A DNA stretch of 64,000 nt from Candidatus Thorarchaeota archaeon. Lineage in GTDB: Archaea; Asgardarchaeota; Thorarchaeia; Thorarchaeales; Thorarchaeaceae. The translations under genes and the position numbers were made by a program. Each line of letters opens with the position of its first letter. Position 1 is the first letter of the stretch. Positions 19,067-28,555 of this stretch are shown piece after piece. Location: positions 1 to 64,000 of the forward strand of contig JAFGAR010000005.1 of the NCBI GenBank assembly GCA_016933575.1. Direction: 5' to 3'. The notes under the pieces were generated by a model that saw only the letters and a program-made list of their open reading frames with translations, made no database searches and was not told the origin of the DNA.

Positions 19067-19888
19067 ATGGTCCTCTCTGTGGAAGAATTGGCTCAGCTAA
19101 TTGATCATACTGTACTGAAACCAGAAACAACACGAAGCAAGATTAAGCAACTCTGTGAAGAGGCGATAGACTATCACTTTGCCGCAGTTTGTATCAATGC
19201 TGTACATGTTGAGTATGCTGCTGAACTCTTGAAGAACTCAGAAGTGAAAGTCTGCTGTGTTGTCGGATTTCCCCTTGGAGCCACACTCTCCAAAGTGAAG
19301 GCTATAGAGGCAAAAGAAGCGGTTGCCTTGGGTGCTCATGAAATTGATATGGTAATGAATATCGGAGCTCTCCGTGATGAGAACTTTGACCTCGTTAAGA
19401 GTGATATCGAAGCAGTTGTTGCTGCATCTGGGGACGCACACGTGAAAGTTATTCTCGAAACAGGACTCTTGAAAGATGACCAAAAGGTAAAAGCTTGCCT
19501 GATATGCAAGGAAGCCGGAGCTGATTTTGTCAAGACCTCTACTGGATTTGGACCCATGGGCGCAACACCTCATGATGTTCGATTGATGCGTGAAACCGTT
19601 GGGCCAGATATGGGTGTGAAAGCAGCAGGAGGAATTCGCACTTTCAAGGAAGCTCTCAGAGTTGTTGATGCTGGAGCAAACAGAATTGGCACGAGCTCAG
19701 GCATTGCAATAATCGAGGACTATCGTTGGGTCCAATACAGTGATTCTTGGATGCAACCTGACAAACCCTGCTGGACCTGTCCCAGTCGTATGGCAAATCT
19801 TTCAAAACAACCGAAGGAAGTGTACCTCTGGTACAAACAACGTTGCCTGACATGTCCTGATAAGGACCAGAATGTGTTCACTGATTAG
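19067..19888 (+). CDS. deoC: Deoxyribose-phosphate aldolase with C-terminal CxxC-CxxC extension
   Basis: 273 residues; the usual enzyme is about 220. The TIM-barrel core has DHTVLKPETT, the Schiff-base lysine in FVKTSTGFGPMGAT (about K155) and the second lysine in VKAAGGIRT (about 185). It splits deoxyribose-5-phosphate to glyceraldehyde-3-phosphate and acetaldehyde. Beyond the barrel, about 45 residues carry CWTC (about 235) and CLTC (about 260), a likely metal-binding appendage. The stop codon overlaps the SD (TTAGGAGG) of the next gene, indicating translational coupling. Confidence 0.93.
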   Translation: MVLSVEELAQLIDHTVLKPETTRSKIKQLCEEAIDYHFAAVCINAVHVEYAAELLKNSEVKVCCVVGFPLGATLSKVKAIEAKEAVALGAHEIDMVMNIGALRDENFDLVKSDIEAVVAASGDAHVKVILETGLLKDDQKVKACLICKEAGADFVKTSTGFGPMGATPHDVRLMRETVGPDMGVKAAGGIRTFKEALRVVDAGANRIGTSSGIAIIEDYRWVQYSDSWMQPDKPCWTCPSRMANLSKQPKEVYLWYKQRCLTCPDKDQNVFTD

Positions 19889-19900
19889 GAGGTTTAATAA

Positions 19901-21700
19901 TTGTCTGATTCATCATCCCAGCTATTCTCTGATTCTACCATCCTCTACGTATCCCTTAATGAAAAGAAAATCGAACGGAAACCAATACCTGAGGATCTAT
20001 ACAGAAATTATCTTGGTGGTCGAGGCCTAGGTGTCAAGCTGTTATATGATAATCTCGCTCCTGGTATCGATCCACTATCACCAGATAATTGGCTCATCTT
20101 CGCAATAGGCCCTACAACTGCAACTTCAGTGCCCACTTCTGGCCGTTTTGTGGTAATTACAAAGTCACCTGCTACTGGAACAATATTTGATTCCCATGCA
20201 GGTGGATATTTCGGAGCTCAACTTCGTCGTGCTGGAATTGCAGTAATAGTTCTGACTGGTGCATCAGAGAAGCCTGTCTATCTGTGGATTAACAATGGGG
20301 ATGTAGAGATACGTGATGCTTCTAAGGTATGGGGCAAGACCACTGATGTCACGACTGAGAAACTTCTAGCAGAAACAGATGAAAAGGCACAGGTCGTCTG
20401 TATAGGCCCTGCTGGCGAAAATATGATTAATCTTGCTGCTATTATTACTGACAAACACAGGGCTGCAGGGCGTGGTGGTGTAGGGGCTGTAATGGGGTCC
20501 AAGAAGGTCAAAGCAATAGTTGTTCGTGGCACACAGGATATAGCGGTCAGTAACCCCGAGCAGCTTCGAGCAGCTGTAGAGCATTCACGTGTACTGATTA
20601 AGAAGAATCCAGTGACTGATAAATCCCTTCCAATCTATGGAACTCCAGTTCTCGTCAATGTGATCAATGAAGCTGGTATGCTCCCCACCTATAATTTTCA
20701 AGAAGGTACCTTCAATGATGCCGATGGAGTGTCCGGAGAAAAGCTTCTGGAACGATTTGCGGACAAATCCTACAATTGCTTTGGATGTCCAATTGGCTGT
20801 GGACGAATGAGTCGTATTCAAGGACGTACTGTTGGAGGTCCAGAATTCGAGTCAATCTGGGCTCTCGGCCCTCAATGTGGCATTAATAATCTCGAGTGGA
20901 TTGCTTTGGCAAACGAGAAATGCAATCACATGGGTATAGACACAATATCTGTTGGTAGTACTATTGGTTGTGCAATGGAATTGGTTCAGAGAGGGAAGCT
21001 TGAGCACTCACTAAAATTTGGGGACACTACAGGTATTCTTGAACTTCTAGAAGATATTGCCTATGCACGAGGTCTGGGAGTTGAATTGGGTAGAGGCTCT
21101 AAGGTGTTTGCTGAGAAATACGGAGCTCCTGAATTGGCCATGCAAGTAAAAGGTCTTGAGATCCCTGCGTATGACCCTCGGGGCGTTCAAGGTCATGCTC
21201 TTGGTTATGCAACGTCGAACAGAGGCGGTTGCCACCTTAGATCCTATCTAATTGGTCCTGAGGTGATGGGGACTCCAGTGACAGTTGATCGTGACAAGAC
21301 TGAAGGCAAAGCTGACCTGGTTATTCTATTTCAGAATCTCTCTGCAGCAATGGACTGTATGGTTGTCTGTAGATTCACTAACTTTGCGTGGACCGTTGAT
21401 GATTATGCTGAAATGCTTGCAGCAAGCACAGGATTGCCTATCGACGGAAGAGAATTGCTTAGAATTGGTGCTAGAGTATGGAACCTTGAGAGGTTATTCA
21501 ACAATCGCGAGGGATTTGGCAAGAGTGATGATGCCCTCCCACCAAGATTTTCTTCACCCCTTCCAGAAGGTGGCTCAAGGAAACGCATTGCGCATATTGA
21601 TGTCATGCTCCCCGAGTATTACTCTCTTCGCGGATGGGATAAAGATGGAAAACCCACTGCTAAACTACTGAAAGAACTGGACATCCCTATCGAAAGGTGA
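19901..21700 (+). CDS. aor: Aldehyde:ferredoxin oxidoreductase (tungsten enzyme)
   Basis: 599 residues of the AOR family, which oxidises aldehydes to acids with ferredoxin as acceptor using a tungstopterin and a [4Fe-4S] cluster. Visible are the N-terminal FDSHAGGYFGAQLRRAG block, CIGPAGENMIN, RAAGRGGVGAVMGSKKVKA, the cluster cysteines CFGCPIGC (about 293-300) and a fourth cysteine near MDCMVVC. The start is TTG at 19901 with AGGAGG nine bases upstream. It directly follows deoC, whose product acetaldehyde is a classic AOR substrate. The family has several substrate branches. Confidence 0.93.
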   Translation: MSDSSSQLFSDSTILYVSLNEKKIERKPIPEDLYRNYLGGRGLGVKLLYDNLAPGIDPLSPDNWLIFAIGPTTATSVPTSGRFVVITKSPATGTIFDSHAGGYFGAQLRRAGIAVIVLTGASEKPVYLWINNGDVEIRDASKVWGKTTDVTTEKLLAETDEKAQVVCIGPAGENMINLAAIITDKHRAAGRGGVGAVMGSKKVKAIVVRGTQDIAVSNPEQLRAAVEHSRVLIKKNPVTDKSLPIYGTPVLVNVINEAGMLPTYNFQEGTFNDADGVSGEKLLERFADKSYNCFGCPIGCGRMSRIQGRTVGGPEFESIWALGPQCGINNLEWIALANEKCNHMGIDTISVGSTIGCAMELVQRGKLEHSLKFGDTTGILELLEDIAYARGLGVELGRGSKVFAEKYGAPELAMQVKGLEIPAYDPRGVQGHALGYATSNRGGCHLRSYLIGPEVMGTPVTVDRDKTEGKADLVILFQNLSAAMDCMVVCRFTNFAWTVDDYAEMLAASTGLPIDGRELLRIGARVWNLERLFNNREGFGKSDDALPPRFSSPLPEGGSRKRIAHIDVMLPEYYSLRGWDKDGKPTAKLLKELDIPIER

Positions 21701-21738
21701 AAATGGGCTAGATGCTCAGACTGACAAAAATATACTGA

Positions 21739-23709
21739 TTGGAGTTGTATCAACTGGCTAGAGGAAGACATAGTCGCAAGAAGTTTCGAAGAGGCCATGC
21801 ACCCTATTTAGCAAAGATTCGGTTCTTTTGGTGTGACTCATGTAATGTACCAAGAATTGCTGAAACCAAATGCAGCACTTGCGACACGATTCCTCGAAAA
21901 GTGGAACTCTCTCCTCCCGGGGATCCTTTCCCAGCCATGGATGGTCATCTCAAGAGGATCATTGATACAATCGATTCACAGTTTGGAGAAGGCGTCGGAC
22001 TTGCAATTATTCCCCCCACAAAGACTGTAGTCCTAAACAAGGTGTCTTCTCTCGATGCAATGTACGAGATAGTCTTGGACGGTCACATTCTTGGGAGACT
22101 GCGTTTCGATATTCCAAGCCGTCATTACACGTTTCTTCTGTCACTTGAAGGTGCTCGTCGAATAGGGAAGGAAAGCAAGGAGAAATGGGTCTCTCTGCAT
22201 GATGGTGTGTTAAAGTACCTTAAAGATGGATCCAACTTGATGCTTCCTGGAGTCCAGGGATGTGACTCTGGAATTGAAGTAGATGACGAGGTCTGGCTTA
22301 TCGACTCAGATGGTCTTGTTGTAGGTTCGGGCATTGCCCGAATGAGTGGAGTTGCTATGGCAAGAGAAACCAAGGGGTTTGCAGTAAAGATACGTGATGT
22401 ATCTGATGCAGTTCCTTCTGCAGTAAATCTGAAATATGCAACATGGGATGAAGCTGTTGCTGCAAATGAAAATGACCTTGATCGCATAGAGAAAGAAGCC
22501 ATTACTTTTGTCCGAAGAGTCATCGAGAAGAATGCTGGTCTACCCGCAGTTGTGGGATTTAGTGGTGGAAAGGACTCACTTGCAACTTATCTCATTGTTG
22601 AGAACGCTACAAGCGAGAAACCACCTCTCTTTTTTATGGATACAGGTATTGAACTTCCTGAAACTGTTGAGTTCATTGATAATTTTGCCAAGAAGCGAGA
22701 TGTACAGATAATCGGTGAAAAAGCTGGTGAACGCTTTTGGGAGTCTGTTGATATCTTTGGCCCTCCCGCGAGGGATTTTCGGTGGTGTTGCAAGATTCTC
22801 AAACTAGGTCCTGCAGCTACTGCGATTGCTGAAGAGATTGGTAGTGAAACCATCTCCTTTATGGGGCAGAGAAAGTTGGAGTCATTTCAACGTTCAATAG
22901 AACCGCGAATAACAGAAAATCCATGGGTTCCCGGTCAACTTTCAGCCAATCCCATTCAGAATTGGAATGCGTTGGAGGTATGGTTGTACATATTTCAGAA
23001 GCAAGAAGACTTCAATCCGCTCTATAATCGAGGATATCATCGAATGGGTTGTTATCTATGTCCTGCATCTCCACTAGCTGAGATTGAGAGTCTTCGCCAA
23101 ACCCATCCCGACCTCTATAAACGATGGGCGACGAAGATGGCAGACTGGGCACAGAGATATGGCTTTCCTGATGAATGGTTTGAACTTGGGTTCTGGCGAT
23201 GGAAAACACTCCCTCCAGGACAATTAGACCTTGTTAACAGTCTTGGTCTCAAAATCACATCAACCCGTCAAAGTGCTGGTGAGCAGATTGAGCTCAATGT
23301 GACAAAGGGTGTTTCTCCCTGTACGAAGTCTGGATTCAGTCTTGAAGGTTCATTTTCATCCGGCATAGATCTCAACAGAATCTCTAGAATCATGCCGATA
23401 TTTGGCACTACAAAAATATCTGAGGAACTTGGTGCCTTAAGAACAGTATCTGGAGCGAATCATATCTCTATATTCAGTTCTGGATCCATTGTCGTACGCG
23501 GTCCGAGCGAAAAAGCTGTTGAAAGACTAACAGAAAAGCTACACCGGGCTGTCAAACGTGCGCTTCTTTGTCAAGCCTGTGGTTCATGCGTTCCACAGTG
23601 TCAACATGGTGCGCTAAATCTTGATGAAGGTAAGATATCCGTTGACGAGAGCAAATGCACAGGTTGTCTTGATTGTGATACTTGGCCATGTCCGACCTAT
23701 CTTACATAG
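21739..23709 (+). CDS. PP-loop PAPS-reductase-like protein with PUA and ferredoxin domains
   Basis: 656 residues. In order: an N-terminal zinc ribbon (FWCDSCNVPR...CSTC), a PUA-like region (about 100-220), a PP-loop adenylation domain with VGFSGGKDSLATYL (about 274-280), the WCCKILK and MGCYLCPASPLAE cysteines, and a C-terminal two-cluster ferredoxin (CQACGSCVPQC and CTGCLDC). This architecture is known from archaeal PAPS-reductase-like fusion proteins of undefined substrate. The start is TTG at 21739, 38 bases after aor, with no strong SD. It could act in sulfur assimilation or in thiolation of RNA or a cofactor. Confidence 0.85.
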   Translation: MELYQLARGRHSRKKFRRGHAPYLAKIRFFWCDSCNVPRIAETKCSTCDTIPRKVELSPPGDPFPAMDGHLKRIIDTIDSQFGEGVGLAIIPPTKTVVLNKVSSLDAMYEIVLDGHILGRLRFDIPSRHYTFLLSLEGARRIGKESKEKWVSLHDGVLKYLKDGSNLMLPGVQGCDSGIEVDDEVWLIDSDGLVVGSGIARMSGVAMARETKGFAVKIRDVSDAVPSAVNLKYATWDEAVAANENDLDRIEKEAITFVRRVIEKNAGLPAVVGFSGGKDSLATYLIVENATSEKPPLFFMDTGIELPETVEFIDNFAKKRDVQIIGEKAGERFWESVDIFGPPARDFRWCCKILKLGPAATAIAEEIGSETISFMGQRKLESFQRSIEPRITENPWVPGQLSANPIQNWNALEVWLYIFQKQEDFNPLYNRGYHRMGCYLCPASPLAEIESLRQTHPDLYKRWATKMADWAQRYGFPDEWFELGFWRWKTLPPGQLDLVNSLGLKITSTRQSAGEQIELNVTKGVSPCTKSGFSLEGSFSSGIDLNRISRIMPIFGTTKISEELGALRTVSGANHISIFSSGSIVVRGPSEKAVERLTEKLHRAVKRALLCQACGSCVPQCQHGALNLDEGKISVDESKCTGCLDCDTWPCPTYLT

Positions 23710-23722
23710 TTCTGGTAATCCA

Positions 23723-24751
23723 TCAAGAAGGCGGAAATTTCTTCTTCCAACGTCTTGCTAAATCACTACATGTCAATAGTTCCGGATCTGCATCTTGTAT
23801 TATCTTCAGCAGGGCCTTGTATGCTCTATGATGTTTTGGGTGCCCAAAGTCTTCCTGGTCTGGATGGAGAATGAAGCCTGCAAGGCCGCCTCTTGACTTG
23901 ATATACTCCATCTTCTTCTTCCACACGCGTAATATACTCTCTTCTGAGAGTTTGTAGTAATATAGAAGGGTCCAGTCTTGGGGCATTGAAACTGGTATCT
24001 CCACAAGAGAGCTTTGTATCCATCCACCCTCTTTCCGATATAATGGATAAAATGGAAATATAGTTCGACTTCCAGTAGATGCATAGCCTATGGTTGAATC
24101 GTCCGTATCAGGGAATGACGAATCCCAATCATATCCTGTTTCTGTGAGATACTGGACCATTCTCTTAGTTCTATGAAGCCAAGGAGCTCTATATCCTATC
24201 GAGGGTAGTTTGAGGTTCTTGGCACACTCTGCCGCTCTACTAATCCTCTCTCTTTGTTCTTCCTCTGTTAAGAATGCAAATTTACCATCATGATGCAGTC
24301 CGTGCATTCCAATATCAAATCCATCATGAACCAAGGACGCAATGAAATCTGGATCTATCTTGTATTCAAATGAGTCAGGCACAATATTGAACGTTGAGAC
24401 CATGTCCATCTCTTGTTCCATTTCAACGAACTTCGAGAGTCCAAAGCGGTAGCCTTCTTTGGTATCAACATCATGAGTTATTATTACACCAAACTCCTTC
24501 TCCCAGAATTCACGTTTTTCTGCTGTTGTAGGATCTAACTCATCTGCAAGATCATCAATTGGGAATTTTCTCCTCTTCAGATCTGTTGTTGCTTTCGGTC
24601 GTAGAAGGGAGAGAAGGGACACAAAGGAATTTCTAATCTGGTAGGGAATATATTCAACTAGACCAAGACCTACTCCCAGTTGAAGAGCTCCAGGCGGCTG
24701 ATACTGGATATCCATCTCGTTTCGATAGTAGTCACTCTTTGAGACCTTCAC
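23723..24751 (-). CDS. Polysaccharide deacetylase (NodB-like)
   Basis: 342 residues. The NodB fold is shown by THDVDTKEG (catalytic aspartate and metal ligand), FDIGMHGLHHDG (metal histidines), the RAPWLHR segment and FILHPDQ near the C-terminus. No signal peptide is evident, and about 100 residues precede the catalytic fold. It starts at GTG 24751 with AGGTGA upstream. It is 16 bases downstream of the beta-helix acyltransferase, pointing to a shared role in glycan modification. Confidence 0.85.
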   Translation of the reverse strand: MKVSKSDYYRNEMDIQYQPPGALQLGVGLGLVEYIPYQIRNSFVSLLSLLRPKATTDLKRRKFPIDDLADELDPTTAEKREFWEKEFGVIITHDVDTKEGYRFGLSKFVEMEQEMDMVSTFNIVPDSFEYKIDPDFIASLVHDGFDIGMHGLHHDGKFAFLTEEEQRERISRAAECAKNLKLPSIGYRAPWLHRTKRMVQYLTETGYDWDSSFPDTDDSTIGYASTGSRTIFPFYPLYRKEGGWIQSSLVEIPVSMPQDWTLLYYYKLSEESILRVWKKKMEYIKSRGGLAGFILHPDQEDFGHPKHHRAYKALLKIIQDADPELLTCSDLARRWKKKFPPS

Positions 24752-24767
24752 TATTGGCTCACCTATT

Positions 24768-26255
24768 TTATGATGTATATTTCATCCAGTGACCATATCT
24801 TGATAGCCATCCATTTATCACCATACTCACCTTAGTCCTCGGTCCTCCCCATGTGCTATTTTCAAGGTCAAACCACCAACAGCCTCTATACTCCAGTTCT
24901 CTTCCTCTTGTGATATCGAGTGGGAAGAGTGTAATCACAAAGGTTCTATCTTTCACCAACTCCCAGATTTCATTCTTATCTTCGAACATGAAGATAATCT
25001 GATTATCTTGTTTCGATGAAGGCCCCCTTGGTGTTCTAAAGGACGTCATCGCAAAGTCTTGGTCAAGTTGTGGATCTTGTATTTTCCAATCCTCAATTCG
25101 AAGATATCCTACAAGTTCAACAAGCATATCCTTGAGGATCTCTCGCTTCTCAGTATCGGTGTATTTCTTGATGTATTCCTCGTCTTTTCGAAGCACTCTT
25201 GCAGGAACTCCGGCGGCAAGACTACGGGCTGGGATATCACGATTAATCACTGAGCCTGCACCAATTGTTGCTTCTTTTCCGATATGCACGTTGGGAAGTA
25301 CAAAGACACGCCATGGAAACCATACCCCATCTTCGATAGTAATTGGCCCGAAGGCAACAGGAAAGCCCTGAAGAATCGGTTGCCAAGTTCCATGAGTGAA
25401 CAGGAAATTCGAACCGCCAATTCCGACTCTTTTTCCAATCTTAATGGGATGGGTGGGATTGATTACACTCTGAGCAAAAATCATTGACAGGTCGCCAATC
25501 TCGATAATTGACTTGTCTGTCTTAAGCCCCCCAATATACACCTGTTCTTGGATTGTGACTTCTTCGCCGATTGTCACTTTGTGTGTATCAATAATTACTA
25601 GCATCCCAAGGCTTGAGTACCGCCCCATTGTGAACTCGTTTGCTCGAATCATACAGGCCATTCCTATTTTTGCATGGTCTCCTATAATCGTCTTCTTGCA
25701 GTCGAGTATGGCTAGTGGTCCAATTGACACTCCCTCTCCAATCTGAGCTCCTTTTCGCCGATAATATGCAATCTTCAGACTTGATGGAAGCAATCCAATT
25801 GTTGCCATTTTTCCAATTGGCATATCAAACAGGTCTGGGTCTCCAATATGCGTACGGACCATAAGAATGGGTCCAAAGAACATCACCAGAAGGGCAAGCC
25901 CACGAAGTCCACCCACGAATAGATTGTAGTCCTGCAGTACTACTGCAGGGTCAATACTCTGAAAATAATATTTGAACAGAAGATCAAATGCGATGAAGAA
26001 ACTGAGCCAAAGGACTCCAACGACTATCATTCTACCTCGATGATATCGCGGGATGAATCTCTTGAAAATCAGATTTGAAACGAGGATGAGAATGAGAAAG
26101 AGTAAGAGATTCCGCAAGACATAGGAGACCGCTATGTCCATCCAAGATGACATTAATGGTAATGCCCACAACCACTCAAAAAGAATGGTTGTGACTGGTA
26201 TGAACACCCAGGCTATAACTGCATATGACCTATTGTTCTTGATGAATTCTTCCAA
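24768..26255 (-). CDS. Membrane-anchored left-handed beta-helix acyltransferase
   Basis: 495 residues. The first 150 residues contain about four transmembrane helices (VIAWVFIPVTTILFEWLWAL, LLLFLILILVSNLIF, MIVVGVLWLSFFIAFDLLF, LALLVMFFGPIL). Then a left-handed beta-helix of hexapeptide repeats (IGEGVSIGPLAIL, IGDHAKIGMACMI) runs to about 360, followed by a mixed C-terminal domain ending in W-rich YRGCWWFDLENSTWG. The start is TTG at 26255, eight bases after GGAGG. The donor and acceptor are unknown; the genomic setting suggests surface glycans. Confidence 0.8.
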   Translation of the reverse strand: MEEFIKNNRSYAVIAWVFIPVTTILFEWLWALPLMSSWMDIAVSYVLRNLLLFLILILVSNLIFKRFIPRYHRGRMIVVGVLWLSFFIAFDLLFKYYFQSIDPAVVLQDYNLFVGGLRGLALLVMFFGPILMVRTHIGDPDLFDMPIGKMATIGLLPSSLKIAYYRRKGAQIGEGVSIGPLAILDCKKTIIGDHAKIGMACMIRANEFTMGRYSSLGMLVIIDTHKVTIGEEVTIQEQVYIGGLKTDKSIIEIGDLSMIFAQSVINPTHPIKIGKRVGIGGSNFLFTHGTWQPILQGFPVAFGPITIEDGVWFPWRVFVLPNVHIGKEATIGAGSVINRDIPARSLAAGVPARVLRKDEEYIKKYTDTEKREILKDMLVELVGYLRIEDWKIQDPQLDQDFAMTSFRTPRGPSSKQDNQIIFMFEDKNEIWELVKDRTFVITLFPLDITRGRELEYRGCWWFDLENSTWGGPRTKVSMVINGWLSRYGHWMKYTS

Positions 26256-26384
26256 GTGTTAGTCCTCCATGTTTGCAAAATCCATTAAGACTCAGCTTGT
26301 AGACAACTAAGATGCGCTCGAGCTCTATGTGGTATATTACAGTTGTCATGGACATGTTAATTTTAATCTAGCAAAGGTAATATA

Positions 26385-26398
26385 GAGGGCCAGCCCTC
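26385..26398 (+). promoter_or_regulatory. Short hairpin just before the glycosyltransferase-like start codon
   Basis: GAGGGC and GCCCTC with a two-base spacer lie 6 bases before the ATG at 26405. The stem would cover the ribosome-binding region in the mRNA. It may affect initiation; it may also be chance. Confidence 0.3.
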
Positions 26399-26404
26399 AC
26401 TCGA

Positions 26405-27781
26405 ATGGTTGACCATCACATGCTTGCAGCGATTAGTCTAAGCATCTATGAATACAGGAAGTATCTAGTGCTTACACTGGCAATTTCAATGATTGCTATT
26501 CCTATCGCGAATGGCTTGGTCATCCAGCGAGACCGAAACCGGAATGAGATGTATGGTGAAGCATTCTGGATCTATGGTTTCACGGTCTATAATATGGATG
26601 ATGATCAGCTAGCAGAAAATCTCGATACTTATTATGGCTTCAATTTTAATGACGGCCTTCACACATTGCCTGAATATCTAGGTGGCGTGAAATACGAATA
26701 TCCTGTCTTTGGTCTGATATTCTTCGCTATAGCCACATGGTTATTTCCAGGGTCTGGCCCTGACAGTCTTCAACCCTTATGGCTGAATTTTCTCTTGGTC
26801 TTGGTATTCAATCTTAATCTGGCTCTACTAGCGATTCTCCTTCGTGATAAATTGGAAAAGGTACGGTGGGCTCGTTTATTCTTTGGGGCCTATTTTGTGT
26901 ATGGTCTTGTAATGGCTGCTGCTGGAGGAAAGCTTGAACCTATTGTTGATTGTCTGCTTTTGATGTCACTTGTCCTTTGGAAAGAGAAACAACATGGTAA
27001 GTCTATGTTTGCCCTTGGTCTGTCTGTCCAGACGAAGGTCTATTCCTTTGTGGTATTTCCAATGTTCTTTCTTATCAATCCTGTCTCATCTATCTGGTTT
27101 ATTATCTCAATGTTCCTAACTGTGTTTCCAGTGTTCTTTGGCGCAAGCTTTGACTCTCTGATTTCCCATCTATTCAATCTCTCAAGCTATAGTTCATTCA
27201 TAGTCAATCCTCTATTTCCAGGTCTAGCATTCAGTACACCAGACCTCTATTCGCCAGACCCTACGGCATCTTATGTGTGGATTGCGGCATTGATTCCTCT
27301 GATAATTTATCTATCCTTTCTGGTCCTCACAATCCGTCGCTATATACCAAAGAAGGAGGAATTCAGCGATTTATCCAGAATTGAGAAGATTCGCGCATTA
27401 ATTCCATTGTACCTATACCTCATTCCTGGATCGTTGTTCCTATTTCGCTGGGTAATGCCTTGGTATCTTCTCTGGTTTGGACCTGTAATAGTCCTCTTCA
27501 CAAAGAACGAGCAGGCTGTAGGGTATCTTAAACAAATCACTCTAGTAGGATTGCTCTATGTGCTTGGTATCCTTGTCAATTGGCCCTATTTCATTACAGG
27601 CCCATTACCAGCATTCTTCACCCATTTTCCAGCCAGCGCTCCCGAAACTATTGGTGGTGTGATTCTTCTATCAATCTTAATGGCTGTAGCATATTTTCTT
27701 TGGAAATTAGAGATTGACCGCAGAGAAAGGAAATCTGTGTTCGTGAAAGAAGCAGAGGCTCGCGGGGAGCTCATTATCTAG
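26405..27781 (+). CDS. Polytopic membrane protein, GT-C/GT87-like glycosyltransferase
   Basis: 458 residues with about ten hydrophobic segments. The first external loop contains DDDQLAENLDTYYGF and YLGGVKYEYPVFG, and a late segment has SLFLFRWVMPWYLLWFGPVIVLF, a pattern of GT-C-type polyprenyl-phosphate-mannose-dependent transferases (DUF2029/GT87-like). The gene is divergent from the acyltransferase/deacetylase pair, and all three probably work on surface glycans. The exact donor and linkage are unknown. It is convergent with ribL, with stops 4 bases apart. Confidence 0.65.
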   Translation: MVDHHMLAAISLSIYEYRKYLVLTLAISMIAIPIANGLVIQRDRNRNEMYGEAFWIYGFTVYNMDDDQLAENLDTYYGFNFNDGLHTLPEYLGGVKYEYPVFGLIFFAIATWLFPGSGPDSLQPLWLNFLLVLVFNLNLALLAILLRDKLEKVRWARLFFGAYFVYGLVMAAAGGKLEPIVDCLLLMSLVLWKEKQHGKSMFALGLSVQTKVYSFVVFPMFFLINPVSSIWFIISMFLTVFPVFFGASFDSLISHLFNLSSYSSFIVNPLFPGLAFSTPDLYSPDPTASYVWIAALIPLIIYLSFLVLTIRRYIPKKEEFSDLSRIEKIRALIPLYLYLIPGSLFLFRWVMPWYLLWFGPVIVLFTKNEQAVGYLKQITLVGLLYVLGILVNWPYFITGPLPAFFTHFPASAPETIGGVILLSILMAVAYFLWKLEIDRRERKSVFVKEAEARGELII

Positions 27782-27785
27782 GTGT

Positions 27786-28247
27786 CTATTTGACAGTACC
27801 ATTCTCTCGATAGAAATCGATGATGCGTTTCCGAATCATTGTGGATGAACATAGACCATCTGCTGTTCTCTTTTCCAGCCTCACGACTTTTGTGTTAAGC
27901 CCTTTTTCAGAAATACGCTCTTCAAGCCGTTGCAAATCTGTGTATTGGTCATACCCTAGTGCCACAATGTCCGGGGCAGTCTTGACAACGATCTCTGTAT
28001 GATCTTCAGTGTCTAGTCCAATCAAAGCTCTGTCAACAATCTTTAATGATTCAACCAATTTTCTTCTCTGTTCTTGAGGGAAGACTGGTGGAGCTCCCCG
28101 TTCTCTCAAGATCGTCTTATCCAGAGCGATAATGACAACTAGCTCTCCTGTTTCTCCTGCAAGCTCTCTTGCTTGTTGAAGATAGGCTAAATGTCCAAGA
28201 TGGAGAATGTCGAATTTTCCTGCTGCTAGAACTCTTTTTCTATCCAT
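27786..28247 (-). CDS. ribL: FAD synthase RibL-type cytidylyltransferase
   Basis: 153 residues of the nucleotidyltransferase superfamily. The HxGH site is in AAGKFDILHLGHLAYL; later motifs are VFPQEQRRKLVESLKIVD, IVALGYDQY and the ISSTxIR-like CSSTMIRKRI. Archaeal RibL makes FAD from FMN and a nucleotide. It ends the minus-strand operon cdc48 > wHTH > ribL. A related glycerol-3-phosphate cytidylyltransferase role is less likely given the GYDQ motif. Confidence 0.85.
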   Translation of the reverse strand: MDRKRVLAAGKFDILHLGHLAYLQQARELAGETGELVVIIALDKTILRERGAPPVFPQEQRRKLVESLKIVDRALIGLDTEDHTEIVVKTAPDIVALGYDQYTDLQRLEERISEKGLNTKVVRLEKRTADGLCSSTMIRKRIIDFYRENGTVK

Positions 28248-28274
28248 AACAACAGCACCCGCAGTGAATCTGAA

Positions 28275-28535
28275 CTAGTCCTCATCTACTGCAAGGAACT
28301 CGTGAGCGTCAGATATTACTTCAATCCTTCGTTTTGTCTTAGTGATCTGACTGACATGGATTAATCCATTGATTTCGAGCTGGAGGAGCGCTCCGTTCAA
28401 TTCACCCTCACTTGGTTCTGATCCAAGTTCTTTTTTCAGAGCTCTAATCAGTTCATCGTCAAGAATAACGCCACGTCGTTTCGTGACTATCGAAACTATT
28501 AGATTTGTCATTGGCATTATGTTCCATGGGGCCAT
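28275..28535 (-). CDS. Small winged-helix-like protein between cdc48 and ribL
   Basis: 86 residues: a helical N-terminal part (TNLIVSIVTKRRGVILDDELIRALKK), a second helix pair (SEGELNGALLQLEINGLI) and a short beta wing (VSQITKTKRRIEVIS). This is the layout of a winged helix. The ATG has AAGGTGA upstream. It is 20 bases downstream of cdc48 and 27 upstream of ribL, so it is cotranscribed. The function is unknown. Confidence 0.65.
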   Translation of the reverse strand: MAPWNIMPMTNLIVSIVTKRRGVILDDELIRALKKELGSEPSEGELNGALLQLEINGLIHVSQITKTKRRIEVISDAHEFLAVDED

Positions 28536-28555
28536 TTGTAATTATCACCTTCTTG

